Below, piece by piece: positions 24,495-30,595 of a stretch of 38,375 bases of DNA. The first letter of the stretch is position 1, and each line of letters opens with the position of its first letter. A program made the translations under genes and the position numbers. Source of the DNA: a virus; IMG/VR virus record IMGVR_UViG_3300042691_020903, positions 1 through 38,375 of that record. One strand, written 5' to 3'. The notes under the pieces are model-generated. The model did no database searches. It worked only from the letters and a program-made list of their open reading frames with translations, and was not told the origin of the DNA.

Positions 24495-24886
24495 GGTGGA
24501 TGCTGCTGATCATGCCGCTGCTGGCCCAAGCCCAAGCAGACCATCGCTGGAGGCTCATGCCTGACAGCACGATTCAAGGCATTACCTACAACGACATCAT
24601 GCAGGCTGCCACCAATAGGGTGGCATCGGACAACCTGCACGTCTTGGCGGTGGGTCAAATAGGAGCCATGCACCGTCAGATACAAGCTACCGAGCTGGCA
24701 TTGCTGGAAGAGCGCAAGGGTGCCGAGGCGGCCAAAAAAGCCGCCGAGCTATGCAACAGCGACCGCTCCACGGCTATCGCCGACAGGGACAGGTGGCAGC
24801 GCAAGGCTCAACGCAGAGGCACAACGGTAGCTATTCTAACGACATCTTTGTTATCTTTCGCCCTCACCTTGATCCTGCAGCGATGA
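24491..24886 (+). CDS. Exported coiled-coil protein with C-terminal membrane helix
   Basis: A 131-residue protein. An N-terminal signal peptide (MRWMLLIMPLLAQAQA, cleavage plausible after AQA) leads into a long charged helix (QIQATELALLEERKGAEAAK and DRDRWQRKAQRRG), then a hydrophobic C-terminal helix TVAILTTSLLSFALTLIL. That topology places a coiled coil between two membrane attachments. It could pair with the protein at 24192 as a lysis complex. It overlaps the next gene by ATGA. Confidence 0.45.
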   Translation: MRWMLLIMPLLAQAQADHRWRLMPDSTIQGITYNDIMQAATNRVASDNLHVLAVGQIGAMHRQIQATELALLEERKGAEAAKKAAELCNSDRSTAIADRDRWQRKAQRRGTTVAILTTSLLSFALTLILQR

Positions 24887-25386
24887 TCGTCACCAGCATA
24901 GCCCTCATGATCGCGTTCTTCGCCTTATGCTTTGCCGAGATCGAGGCGGAGAACGAGCACGAACGCCTGATGGCAGGGCAGCGACCAGGCTGGGATAAAC
25001 ACTTGCTGCAACGTCTCGTCTGTGGCGTTGCTCCAGTACTTGGCGTGGTGATGTTCTTCCACGCAGCAGGAAGGCCAATATGGGGCAGCTCAATACCGAT
25101 CCTCGTGATCGAGGCAGCGGTCTTCTCCTTGGTCATGCGGCGGCGTCTCAACAGCCTTCGATCACTTGACAAGAACTACATCGACCCGTCCACCGCATAT
25201 GGCAGGCTGATGATCTGGCTTGGCGCTCGCCGCCTTCCAGACAGATTATACCACGGCATCAACTATCATGCTGAGCCTGACCAGGAGTACGTCAACGACA
25301 TACACGACGCAGGGCGGTATGCCAGCCGCCTGGAGCTGATCACCGCCTCGATGTGCCTGTTCATTCTGATCGTCACGAACCAATGA
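24883..25386 (+). CDS. Multi-pass membrane protein
   Basis: A 167-residue protein from ATG 24883, overlapping the previous stop. Hydrophobic segments are IVTSIALMIAFFALCFAEIE (about 2-21), VCGVAPVLGVVMFFHAAG (about 45-62), SSIPILVIEAAVFSLVM (about 68-85) and a C-terminal ELITASMCLFILIV (about 150-164). A soluble loop holds LDKNYIDPSTAYGRLMIWLG and a His-containing LYHGINYHAE. No family recognised. A holin, antiholin or superinfection-exclusion role is possible. Confidence 0.5.
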   Translation: MIVTSIALMIAFFALCFAEIEAENEHERLMAGQRPGWDKHLLQRLVCGVAPVLGVVMFFHAAGRPIWGSSIPILVIEAAVFSLVMRRRLNSLRSLDKNYIDPSTAYGRLMIWLGARRLPDRLYHGINYHAEPDQEYVNDIHDAGRYASRLELITASMCLFILIVTNQ

Positions 25387-25619
25387 AGCCTGTGATCATC
25401 ACCACCAAGATGGAGCGCCGCAAGCGCCAGCCCTATAGTGTTACGATCAAAACTCCAGGTGGAGGTCCATTGATCGAGCTGCGCGAGCGCTATGGGACGC
25501 TGCGTAACGCCAAAAGGGGGGCTTTGCGCAAGCTAAAGGCATGGCGAGGAAGCATCACAGATAGCACAACAGCTGTGATCGGCAGGACCGAGCGACCCAT
25601 TATCTATAACGACCTGTAG
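25383..25619 (+). CDS. Hypothetical small basic protein
   Basis: A 78-residue protein. The ATG at 25383 overlaps the previous stop and is preferred over the in-frame upstream start at 25353. Content: KMERRKRQPYSVTIKTPGGG, IELRERYGTLRNAKRGALRK, and a polar end. The YxVxIKxPxGGxLxExxERYxTxxNAKRGAxR pattern resembles short DUF1508-like beta-beta-alpha units, but this is weak. Ends one base before the spike gene. Confidence 0.45.
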   Translation: MKPVIITTKMERRKRQPYSVTIKTPGGGPLIELRERYGTLRNAKRGALRKLKAWRGSITDSTTAVIGRTERPIIYNDL

Positions 25620-25620
25620 C

Positions 25621-27411
25621 ATGCCCATCAACCCAATCCCTGAGCGCGTCAACCTCGCGACCAAGTATAGCCTCGGCCTTTACTCTGATGGCCGAAAGGT
25701 CACGCTGGCTGCCGAGATCGCTGCTGGCCGCCTTCAAAAGGCAGCGTTCGCCGACCTCTACGCACGATACACGACCATCGGGTGGAGCGAGGCCAAGATC
25801 GGCCAGTTGACGCCGTTCTGTGCGGCGTGGGAGAACGAGGTGTGGGGGACCAACCCGCTGCCGGTAATGAACGGCGGGAAGCCGTTCTTCTGCGGGTCGA
25901 GGGTGGCGATCGAGATGGGCATGGGCCTGTGGGCGATCAATTACCCGCTGACGTGGCACTTCGGGAAGGGGATCGGGAATGGCCCCGGCTACGTGTACCC
26001 CGACGCCCGATCCCCCAAGGGCTACGGCGGCACGGCCTTCGAGCACTGGGCCGACGCGTGGATCGACGATGACGGCTTCACGCTGCGGGTGAACGACCTT
26101 GGCACCACGGCTCACCGCCTGCGCCCCATCTTCCGCTCCACCACCTACGGCTTCGAGGGCACGGTGGGCGCTTACCATGAGCTTGCCGAGCTGGATCAGT
26201 TCGCGGTGAACGGGCCTTACGGCAACGGCTTCAAGTCCGGCGTCCTGTACTGCGGCGTGGTGGGCTGGGATATGGGCAGCGCATCGCGGATCGGCAACCT
26301 GTACATCACCAACGTGGACGCCCCGCTGGTGCTTGTGCGCTCGACGCCCGCACAGGTGGAAAAGCTCACGGCCATGAACGGCAACGTGGCGGGTATCCTG
26401 TCCATCGGCGGGGCTGGCGGCACTGTACACGTCAAGGACTACGAATGCGATGACTTTCCGTGCAAGTTCATGGCCCGCGCCCAATTGACCGCCGCTGGTG
26501 CTGTGGTGCGCGAAGCCGGTGGCGCGATCAAGGTGGACTTCGGAAAGACCGAGACGGGCGTAACGCCTGAGCAGCGCGGCCCGTGGAAAGGCACGATCAT
26601 CGCCGACCTGAAGGGGCAGTTCGCCGCGCAGTTCGACATGGACAGCCTCGCCACCGCCTTTGTTAAGGTGGACAGCGCCTTCGTGCTGGACCCGACACTT
26701 GAGGGCGGACAGCCGCAGGAATGCCGCCTAGAGGCCACCGTGAAGCGCTTCGACTGCGGAGCCAACAGCATCCATGTAGTGAAGGGTCCGGTGTACCCTG
26801 CTCGCGTTGGTCCCTACGGGTCTGCCAAGATCGAATGGACAACGGCGGACGGATGCCGCGTGAACGGCGTGGTCGTGCAGCCCGTGGTGGCGGTCGGCGC
26901 ATCCAAGCGCCTCGGCTTCCAGCGGTGGAACGGAACGGCATGGGCCCCGGCCTTCAACCATGCCGCTGGTACCCCCGCCTATGTATTCGGCACGGAGACG
27001 GCCCCTCCGCCCACGGGTGGTGGCACTACGCCCCCTCCGCCTCCTCCTCCGCCGCCCAGCACCACGCCGCTGTACAGCGCCACCAATGTGCGCGTCACCT
27101 CCGGCAGCTACACGCTGAACATCACGGACGTGCCAGGCGTCACCCGCATCGTGCTCACCGACTACGTGCAGACCGGCACGCCGAACTACTCCAGCTTCGC
27201 CACCGGCGCGGACACGGCCACGGCGGGCAACTACGTGAGCGTGTGGCCCGATGGGACGTGGAACACGCCGGCTGGTAAATGCACGGTGAGCAAGGCGGGC
27301 AACGTCACCACCATCACCTTACCCGCGCCGATGACCATCGTGCGCATGGGTACCTTCCAGGGGGCTGGGGGGGCGCTGCTGTACACGGCCTCCAAGGTGG
27401 AGGTGTTCTGA
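25621..27411 (+). CDS. Large spike-like structural protein with polyproline hinge
   Basis: A 596-residue protein. Residues 1-150 are mixed (AEIAAGRLQKAAFADLYARY, WAINYPLTWHFGKGIG). Residues 150-450 are strand-rich with repeated short beta elements (GILSIGGAGGTVHVKDYECD), consistent with a right-handed beta-helix as in phage tailspikes and pectate lyases. Near residue 470 a linker PPPTGGG leads to ten Pro in a row, followed by a 110-residue beta-sandwich-like C-terminal domain. There is no signal peptide. It is last in the late block, one base after the previous stop, and is followed by the early promoter. A receptor-binding or glycan-degrading spike is inferred; no catalytic residues can be named. 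Confidence 0.55.
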   Translation: MPINPIPERVNLATKYSLGLYSDGRKVTLAAEIAAGRLQKAAFADLYARYTTIGWSEAKIGQLTPFCAAWENEVWGTNPLPVMNGGKPFFCGSRVAIEMGMGLWAINYPLTWHFGKGIGNGPGYVYPDARSPKGYGGTAFEHWADAWIDDDGFTLRVNDLGTTAHRLRPIFRSTTYGFEGTVGAYHELAELDQFAVNGPYGNGFKSGVLYCGVVGWDMGSASRIGNLYITNVDAPLVLVRSTPAQVEKLTAMNGNVAGILSIGGAGGTVHVKDYECDDFPCKFMARAQLTAAGAVVREAGGAIKVDFGKTETGVTPEQRGPWKGTIIADLKGQFAAQFDMDSLATAFVKVDSAFVLDPTLEGGQPQECRLEATVKRFDCGANSIHVVKGPVYPARVGPYGSAKIEWTTADGCRVNGVVVQPVVAVGASKRLGFQRWNGTAWAPAFNHAAGTPAYVFGTETAPPPTGGGTTPPPPPPPPPSTTPLYSATNVRVTSGSYTLNITDVPGVTRIVLTDYVQTGTPNYSSFATGADTATAGNYVSVWPDGTWNTPAGKCTVSKAGNVTTITLPAPMTIVRMGTFQGAGGALLYTASKVEVF

Positions 27412-27418
27412 TAGCCTT

Positions 27419-27437
27419 ATTTAGAATGAGTCTAAAT
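27419..27437. promoter_or_regulatory. Perfect 7-5-7 inverted repeat upstream of early promoter (operator candidate)
   Basis: ATTTAGA (27419-27425) and TCTAAAT (27431-27437) form a perfect inverted repeat around ATGAG. It lies 8 bases after the spike gene stop and 13 bases before the -33 TTG of the promoter at 27451. Symmetry and placement suit a dimeric regulator upstream of the promoter. It could also be a weak hairpin ending the late transcript, but the stem is AT-rich. Confidence 0.5.
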
Positions 27438-27450
27438 TATGGCCGCCCTG

Positions 27451-27480
27451 TTGCACATATCAAAATGATATATATATTTG
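27451..27480 (+). promoter_or_regulatory. Early promoter, TTG-N19-TATATTTG
   Basis: TTG at 27451-27453, a 19-base spacer and TATATTTG at 27473-27480 match the Bacteroidota vegetative promoter. The expected start is about 27484-27487, giving a leader of about 16-19 bases before ATG at 27503. It is the first promoter after the 25-kb late block and likely starts early transcription. Confidence 0.75.
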
Positions 27481-27502
27481 CACCATCAACAACACGCAAC
27501 CG

Positions 27503-27802
27503 ATGAACACCTTTGCACACCTCGACACCGATACCGGAGTGGTCAACATGTACCGCGACTGTGACTGCTGCTATGAGCAGGTCTATGCCACCACCAGCAT
27601 TGACATCCTGATGGGCGACTATAAGATCTGGGAAGACGTGAAGGGCGGTGAATACCACGACAGCTGCGACATCATCGACTACACAGAGGCCGATTGGCGC
27701 GACTACCGCAACAACGCCATCATGTACGATGAGTACGAGCTGCGCGTCAAGGCATGGGCCAAGGAGCTTGGATGCAACATGTACGAACTCAACATCAACT
27801 GA
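27503..27802 (+). CDS. Hypothetical early acidic protein
   Basis: A 99-residue, strongly acidic protein and the first gene after the early promoter. It is rich in Asp, Tyr and Cys: MYRDCDCCYEQVYA, DVKGGEYHDSCDIIDYTEAD, ELGCNMYELNIN. The CDCC cluster and later cysteines may bind metal. Acidic first-expressed phage proteins are often host-takeover factors, for example DNA mimics or inhibitors of defence. That is inference from position and composition only. Confidence 0.55.
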   Translation: MNTFAHLDTDTGVVNMYRDCDCCYEQVYATTSIDILMGDYKIWEDVKGGEYHDSCDIIDYTEADWRDYRNNAIMYDEYELRVKAWAKELGCNMYELNIN

Positions 27803-27805
27803 GCC

Positions 27806-28117
27806 ATGAACACATTTGAACAACAAGCTGAGCGCCGCATGGACAATCTGGAACACAGCTACGAGCTGTACCTTGAGAGCCAATACCTGGACAAACAGCC
27901 GCTGGAGCGCAGCAAGAGCCACGGCGCAGACGAGGACCGCTGCATCTGGATTTCCACGATTAGCCCAAACCAGCGTGACGCTCACGTCTACATGGACATC
28001 TACACCAAGGGAGGCTCGATGACCAGCTGCATCTACATGCGCCCCGACGAGCTGGAGGCGCTGGCCTTCGACCTGGTGCGCGCCGCACGATACATCCGCA
28101 AGCACGCCGCACAATGA
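27806..28117 (+). CDS. Hypothetical early protein
   Basis: A 103-residue protein, three bases after the previous gene. It has a helical N-terminus (FEQQAERRMDNLEHSYELYL), a beta core with CIWISTISP, VYMDIYTKGG and CIYMRPDELEALAFDLVRAA, and a basic end. The second half looks like a small alpha/beta fold ending in a helix. It overlaps the next gene by ATGA. Family not recognised. Confidence 0.5.
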   Translation: MNTFEQQAERRMDNLEHSYELYLESQYLDKQPLERSKSHGADEDRCIWISTISPNQRDAHVYMDIYTKGGSMTSCIYMRPDELEALAFDLVRAARYIRKHAAQ

Positions 28118-28317
28118 GCCTCGCAAAGCGCTGGTCGAAAATTGACCTCTGGTGCCGCAGGCATGGCATCGACGACATCTACCTTTTCTTCTCCGCCACC
28201 CGCCCCGCCATCGCCGACCACCACCTCCGCATCCGTGCGGTGGTGCGTGGCGGGGTGGTGAGCGACGTCGATAGCGACTGGCTTACGACGATGGAAGGAG
28301 TTATCGCCAAAATCTGA
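28114..28317 (+). CDS. Hypothetical early protein
   Basis: A 67-residue protein with a basic N-terminus (KRWSKIDLWCRRHGIDDIYL) and a beta-rich rest (HLRIRAVVRGGVVSDVDSDW). It overlaps the upstream stop (ATGA) and is followed three bases later by a 35-residue gene. No family recognised. Confidence 0.45.
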   Translation: MSLAKRWSKIDLWCRRHGIDDIYLFFSATRPAIADHHLRIRAVVRGGVVSDVDSDWLTTMEGVIAKI

Positions 28318-28320
28318 CCG

Positions 28321-28428
28321 ATGGAAGACTTTGATGCCCTTTGGGATACATTTAAGGCCCGCGTGCGCGAGGCCAGGACACAACAGGCGACGGTCGCGGC
28401 CTCTGACGGCGACCAGAACAACAAGTGA
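28321..28428 (+). CDS. 35-residue hypothetical peptide
   Basis: A short frame, ATG 28321 to TGA 28426-28428. It fills the gap between two genes exactly: 3 bases after one stop and 1 base before the SSB start. The product MEDFDALWDTFKARVREART has an amphipathic helix and then a polar tail ending DGDQNNK. It is supported only by its fit in the operon. Confidence 0.4.
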   Translation: MEDFDALWDTFKARVREARTQQATVAASDGDQNNK

Positions 28429-28429
28429 A

Positions 28430-28891
28430 ATGATGAAGAAGGCTGAAGAATTGGTACTGAATAATTGCTCGGTGCGCTACGCCAAGGTGCATACGCCGGG
28501 CAAGGCGTACGAGGAGACGGCTCCGCCGGAGTGGAGCATCAACTGCTACGTGAGCGACGAGAACCGCGACCTTCTGATGGCGCACGGCGTGCAGCCCAAG
28601 GAGGACAAGGAGGGCGCTGAGTACTTCACGGCCAAGCGCGCCACCAAGAGCCGCGCTGGGGCTGATGTGAAGCCGCCCATCGTGGTGGACGCCAAGAAGG
28701 CACCATTCACAGATGACATCGGCAACGGGTCGGTGTGCAACGTGGCGGTGACGCTGTTCCCCTGGACGAAGGGCAAGAAGAGCGGGGTGAAGGTGTACCT
28801 GCAAGCCGTGCAGGTGATGACCCACATCCCCTACGGCAAGGGCGGCGTGGACGCCTTCGATGTCCACGATGTGGAGAATCCCTTCGCGTGA
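28430..28891 (+). CDS. Single-stranded DNA-binding protein, T7 gp2.5-like
   Basis: A 153-residue protein. The tandem ATG at 28430/28433 is chosen; an in-frame start at 28331 would lie inside the preceding gene. The OB-fold pattern is visible: YAKVHTPGKAYEETAPPEWS (first strand and loop), SINCYVSDE, the ADVKPPIVVDAKKAPF central segment, and GNGSVCNVAVTLFPW / SGVKVYLQAVQVMTHIPYG strands. The IGNGSxxNVxxxxxxW...GVxxxLQAVQV block is characteristic of gp2.5 / DUF2815 phage SSBs. It ends acidic (DVHDVENPFA), with a terminal Phe like the gp2.5 tail that docks replication partners. Supports replication or recombination with the primase-helicase at 30596. Confidence 0.8.
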   Translation: MMKKAEELVLNNCSVRYAKVHTPGKAYEETAPPEWSINCYVSDENRDLLMAHGVQPKEDKEGAEYFTAKRATKSRAGADVKPPIVVDAKKAPFTDDIGNGSVCNVAVTLFPWTKGKKSGVKVYLQAVQVMTHIPYGKGGVDAFDVHDVENPFA

Positions 28892-29076
28892 CTATCACGG
28901 AGGACCAACTGATCAGCTTGCAGGCCCGCCTCGACAGGGTGGGCCTGCAACTGACAGTGCGCACGCTGGCACGAATCCACCAGCTCATCGACGACTGCCT
29001 GCCCGACAACCGCGCCGAAAGCACACAGCACGAGCTTCTGCAGCTTGTGCGCGAACGCATGGAGCGAGATCGGTAA
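28888..29076 (+). CDS. Small helical hypothetical protein
   Basis: A 62-residue protein starting at GTG 28888, overlapping the SSB stop (GTGA). It is almost entirely helical: EDQLISLQARLDRVGLQLTV, LARIHQLIDDCLPDN, HELLQLVRERMERD. It could be an SSB partner or small regulator. It is the last gene before the second early promoter. Not recognised. Confidence 0.5.
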   Translation: MTITEDQLISLQARLDRVGLQLTVRTLARIHQLIDDCLPDNRAESTQHELLQLVRERMERDR

Positions 29077-29090
29077 ATGTTAAATCTACC
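29072..29090. promoter_or_regulatory. Imperfect 7-5-7 inverted repeat upstream of second early promoter
   Basis: GGTAAAT (29072-29078) and ATCTACC (29084-29090) are inverted with one mismatch around GTTAA. The geometry is the same as the repeat at 27419, and it again lies just before a TTG-N19-TATATTT promoter. The arm sequences differ from that site, so a shared regulator is uncertain. Confidence 0.3.
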
Positions 29091-29098
29091 TTGGTCGC

Positions 29099-29128
29099 TT
29101 GACATGATGACAAAGTGATATATATTTA
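29099..29128 (+). promoter_or_regulatory. Second early promoter, TTG-N19-TATATTTA
   Basis: TTG at 29099-29101, a 19-base spacer and TATATTTA at 29121-29128. It has the same spacing as the promoter at 27451 and one change in the last base of the -7 box. The expected start is about 29132-29135, shortly before ATG at 29149. Confidence 0.65.
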
Positions 29129-29148
29129 ACCCCGTCAAACAAACAACC

Positions 29149-29361
29149 ATGAGCACGCACATCACCCTGATCAACAAGTGGACCCCACACCAAACGGCTG
29201 ACTTCAGCTTTGACGCAGCCGTAGACATGCTGGCCGCTGACGAGAGCCGCTCTCTCCTCGCATACATGGACAGCCACCTGGTCTTTGATTCCAGCTACGA
29301 CCACGAGCGCACTGCTGACGACATCGCTGACCGCATCTGCACAAACTGGGCTAATAGCTGA
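29149..29361 (+). CDS. Hypothetical small acidic early protein
   Basis: A 70-residue acidic protein, first under the second early promoter. Layout: strand HITLINKWTPHQTADFSFD, helix AAVDMLAADESRSLLAYMD, helix TADDIADRICTNWAN. No family recognised. It is followed 11 bases later by an RHH regulator gene. Confidence 0.5.
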   Translation: MSTHITLINKWTPHQTADFSFDAAVDMLAADESRSLLAYMDSHLVFDSSYDHERTADDIADRICTNWANS

Positions 29362-29372
29362 GAACAAGACAG

Positions 29373-29510
29373 ATGACCAGACCAGCATACCTCCTCAGAT
29401 TCCCGGACAAAGAGATGCGCGAACGGCTCAAGGCCGAGGCCAAGGCCCAAGGGCGCACCCTCAACGCCCATATCATCTACCTCCTCACCAATGGACACCA
29501 ACATCAGTAA
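29373..29510 (+). CDS. Arc-type ribbon-helix-helix DNA-binding protein
   Basis: A 45-residue protein, ATG 29373 to TAA 29508-29510. The sequence YLLRFPDKEMRERLKAEAKA followed by QGRTLNAHIIYLL is a textbook Arc/MetJ fold: beta strand (YLLRFP), helix A (DKEMRERLKAEAKAQG), turn (RT), helix B (LNAHIIYLL). Such proteins bind palindromic operators as dimers through the paired strands. It is the best candidate regulator for the inverted repeats near 27419 and 29072. It overlaps the next gene by 20 bases. Confidence 0.8.
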   Translation: MTRPAYLLRFPDKEMRERLKAEAKAQGRTLNAHIIYLLTNGHQHQ

Positions 29511-29892
29511 CTACCTGCGCGACTTGGCCCTCGCTGTCACCAACGGCAACGCCAAACCCGCCGAGACCTATGCCTATCTCTACAACCTCTCCAAGGTCGT
29601 GGCAGAATGCATGGAGGCGGTCAAGGAGTCGGCCATTGAGGAGGTCGCCAAGTACGGCGCAGAGGGCTGCACGGCAATGGGCCTGCGCATGACCACCAAG
29701 AGCGCCGCAGGGCGCTGGAACTACAAGGCGGTGGCGGCACATGCCGACCTGATGGCGCGGGTCAAGGAAGTCGAGGAACTGGCGCAGACAGCCTACCGCA
29801 CTGGCGGCAATGTCACCGACCAAGACGGTTGGTACATCGAGCCTGCCGTATACCTGCCAGGAGGCACCACCATCTACACAACCAAAGCATGA
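29491..29892 (+). CDS. Hypothetical phage protein, Gp157-like style
   Basis: A 133-residue protein with a helical first half (ISNYLRDLALAVTNGNAKPA, AYLYNLSKVVAECMEAVKES) followed by EEVAKYGAEGCTAMGLRMTT, a second helical region and a short beta C-terminus. The helix-KYG-G..MTTK.AAGRWNY plan is common in early or replication-linked phage proteins (the x-KYG-x2-G element). No activity can be assigned. It overlaps the RHH gene at its start and the next gene by ATGA. Confidence 0.5.
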   Translation: MDTNISNYLRDLALAVTNGNAKPAETYAYLYNLSKVVAECMEAVKESAIEEVAKYGAEGCTAMGLRMTTKSAAGRWNYKAVAAHADLMARVKEVEELAQTAYRTGGNVTDQDGWYIEPAVYLPGGTTIYTTKA

Positions 29893-30290
29893 ACACGCTG
29901 ACCGTCAAGAGCAGGTGGCAGGACAGCCCCTGGGTGCCGGAGCCAGGCTCCGTCCTCGGCGTCTACAGCTACACCCTCGATGGGGTGACCCACACCATCA
30001 CCGAGCGCGAGGTGCGGGCCGCCGAGCGCATGGGGCGGCAGAGCCACCGCGACTATGGCGCCACCTGTGAGCAGCCCACCACCCCGCGCGGCGGCTGGGA
30101 GCTGTTCGGCATGCGCCCGGGGGCCACAGGGGACAAGCCGGTGGATGAGTTAGGCAACAGCCGATGGAACACAGAGCAAGACGCCAAGCTGCGCAGGCTC
30201 TACCTGAATGGGACGGGCCTGACGGAGCTGGCCGAGCTGATGCGCCGCAGCGAACGTGCCTGCGTTACACGACTGAGGCGTCTGGTGTAG
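29889..30290 (+). CDS. Protein with C-terminal HTH/SANT-like domain
   Basis: A 133-residue protein. The ATG at 29889 overlaps the upstream stop. The N-terminal 80 residues are polar with ITEREVRAAERMGRQSHRDY. The C-terminal 45 read WNTEQDAKLRRLYLNGTGLT followed by ELAELMRRSERACVTRLRRL: a Trp then a three-helix HTH or SANT/Myb-like unit with 'LTELAELMRRS..ACVTRLRRL' as turn and recognition helix. Probably a DNA-binding regulator. It ends at the exact base before the TATATTTG box (30291) of the first structured RNA. Confidence 0.6.
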   Translation: MNTLTVKSRWQDSPWVPEPGSVLGVYSYTLDGVTHTITEREVRAAERMGRQSHRDYGATCEQPTTPRGGWELFGMRPGATGDKPVDELGNSRWNTEQDAKLRRLYLNGTGLTELAELMRRSERACVTRLRRLV

Positions 30291-30298
30291 TATATTTG
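30291..30298 (+). promoter_or_regulatory. -7 box (TATATTTG) of structured-RNA promoter A
   Basis: A perfect TATATTTG immediately after the upstream stop codon, followed by ACCGC. The same 13 bases TATATTTGACCGC occur at 33016. No TTG lies 19 bases upstream, so a -33 contact is weak or an activator is used. The expected start is about 30302-30305, the first bases of hairpin P1. Confidence 0.65.
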
Positions 30299-30301
30299 AC
30301 C

Positions 30302-30411
30302 GCCCGACCATCGGGCCACGGGTAGCCGACCGTGATGAGAAGACCACCATACCGCCCCAATGGGAACGCGCCAGCGGCTACTGGCGTCAGTACCTGCGGG
30401 GCGCTTTCTTT
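30302..30411 (+). ncRNA. Structured RNA, copy A, with kissing-loop architecture
   Basis: Hairpins in order: P1 GCCCGA/TCGGGC (30302-30316); P2 CACGG/CCGTG (30317-30334, loop GTAGCCGA) directly abutting P1; linker ATGAGA..GACCA..ATACC; P3 outer CGCCCC (30353-30358) with GGGGCG (30398-30403), and P3 inner CGCCAG/CTGGCG (30369-30386, loop CGGCTA). The P2 loop TAGCCG (30323-30328) is perfectly complementary to the P3 loop CGGCTA (30375-30380). Then comes CTTTCTTT, so it may end here as a small RNA or continue as the leader of the primase-helicase mRNA. The homologue at 33027 shows compensatory changes in every helix. I know no named family that fits. Confidence 0.75.
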
Positions 30412-30595
30412 GGACGGCGGATGGCACATGGCGAATCCCCCTATTCTTGCCGGGGTAAAATGGTCCGGCGAAAATGCAGTGTTGGAAAAAAGTGTCGAGC
30501 AATGTGCCGTTGCGCCGTAACCTTAGAGGCTGTAGGGAGATAGGAGGAAAACGATGTGCCGTAAACCGCTGTACGAGCTGTAAAATGTGCCGAAC
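30412..30595 (+). other. Repeat-rich leader before the primase gene, candidate replication origin
   Basis: About 180 bases without a convincing gene. ATGTGCCG occurs three times (30502, 30554, 30585), twice followed by T, plus one inverted copy of its first seven bases (GGCACAT at 30423-30429). CCCC and GGGG around 30437-30455 can form a small stem. Short repeats just upstream of a primase-helicase suit an iteron-type origin or an operator array. The repeats also create tiny Cys-rich frames (30460-30543 and 30504-30605), considered unlikely genes. Confidence 0.35.

Noticed and set aside
27419-27437. Inverted repeat as an intrinsic terminator for the late operon
   Set aside because: The stem is AT-rich and no T-run follows; its symmetry and position suit an operator better.
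30335-30400. Hammerhead ribozyme (GATGAG and GAAA/GGAA segments near each other in both RNA copies)
   Set aside because: The core needs CTGATGAG closed by stem II directly before GAAAC and a cleavage-site triplet. Here a 20-nt unpaired linker separates them and the stems do not match.
30332-30520. 62-codon frame overlapping structured RNA A
   Set aside because: The equivalent frame in copy B is only 27 codons with little peptide similarity, and conserved bases lie in different codon positions, so the region is better read as RNA.
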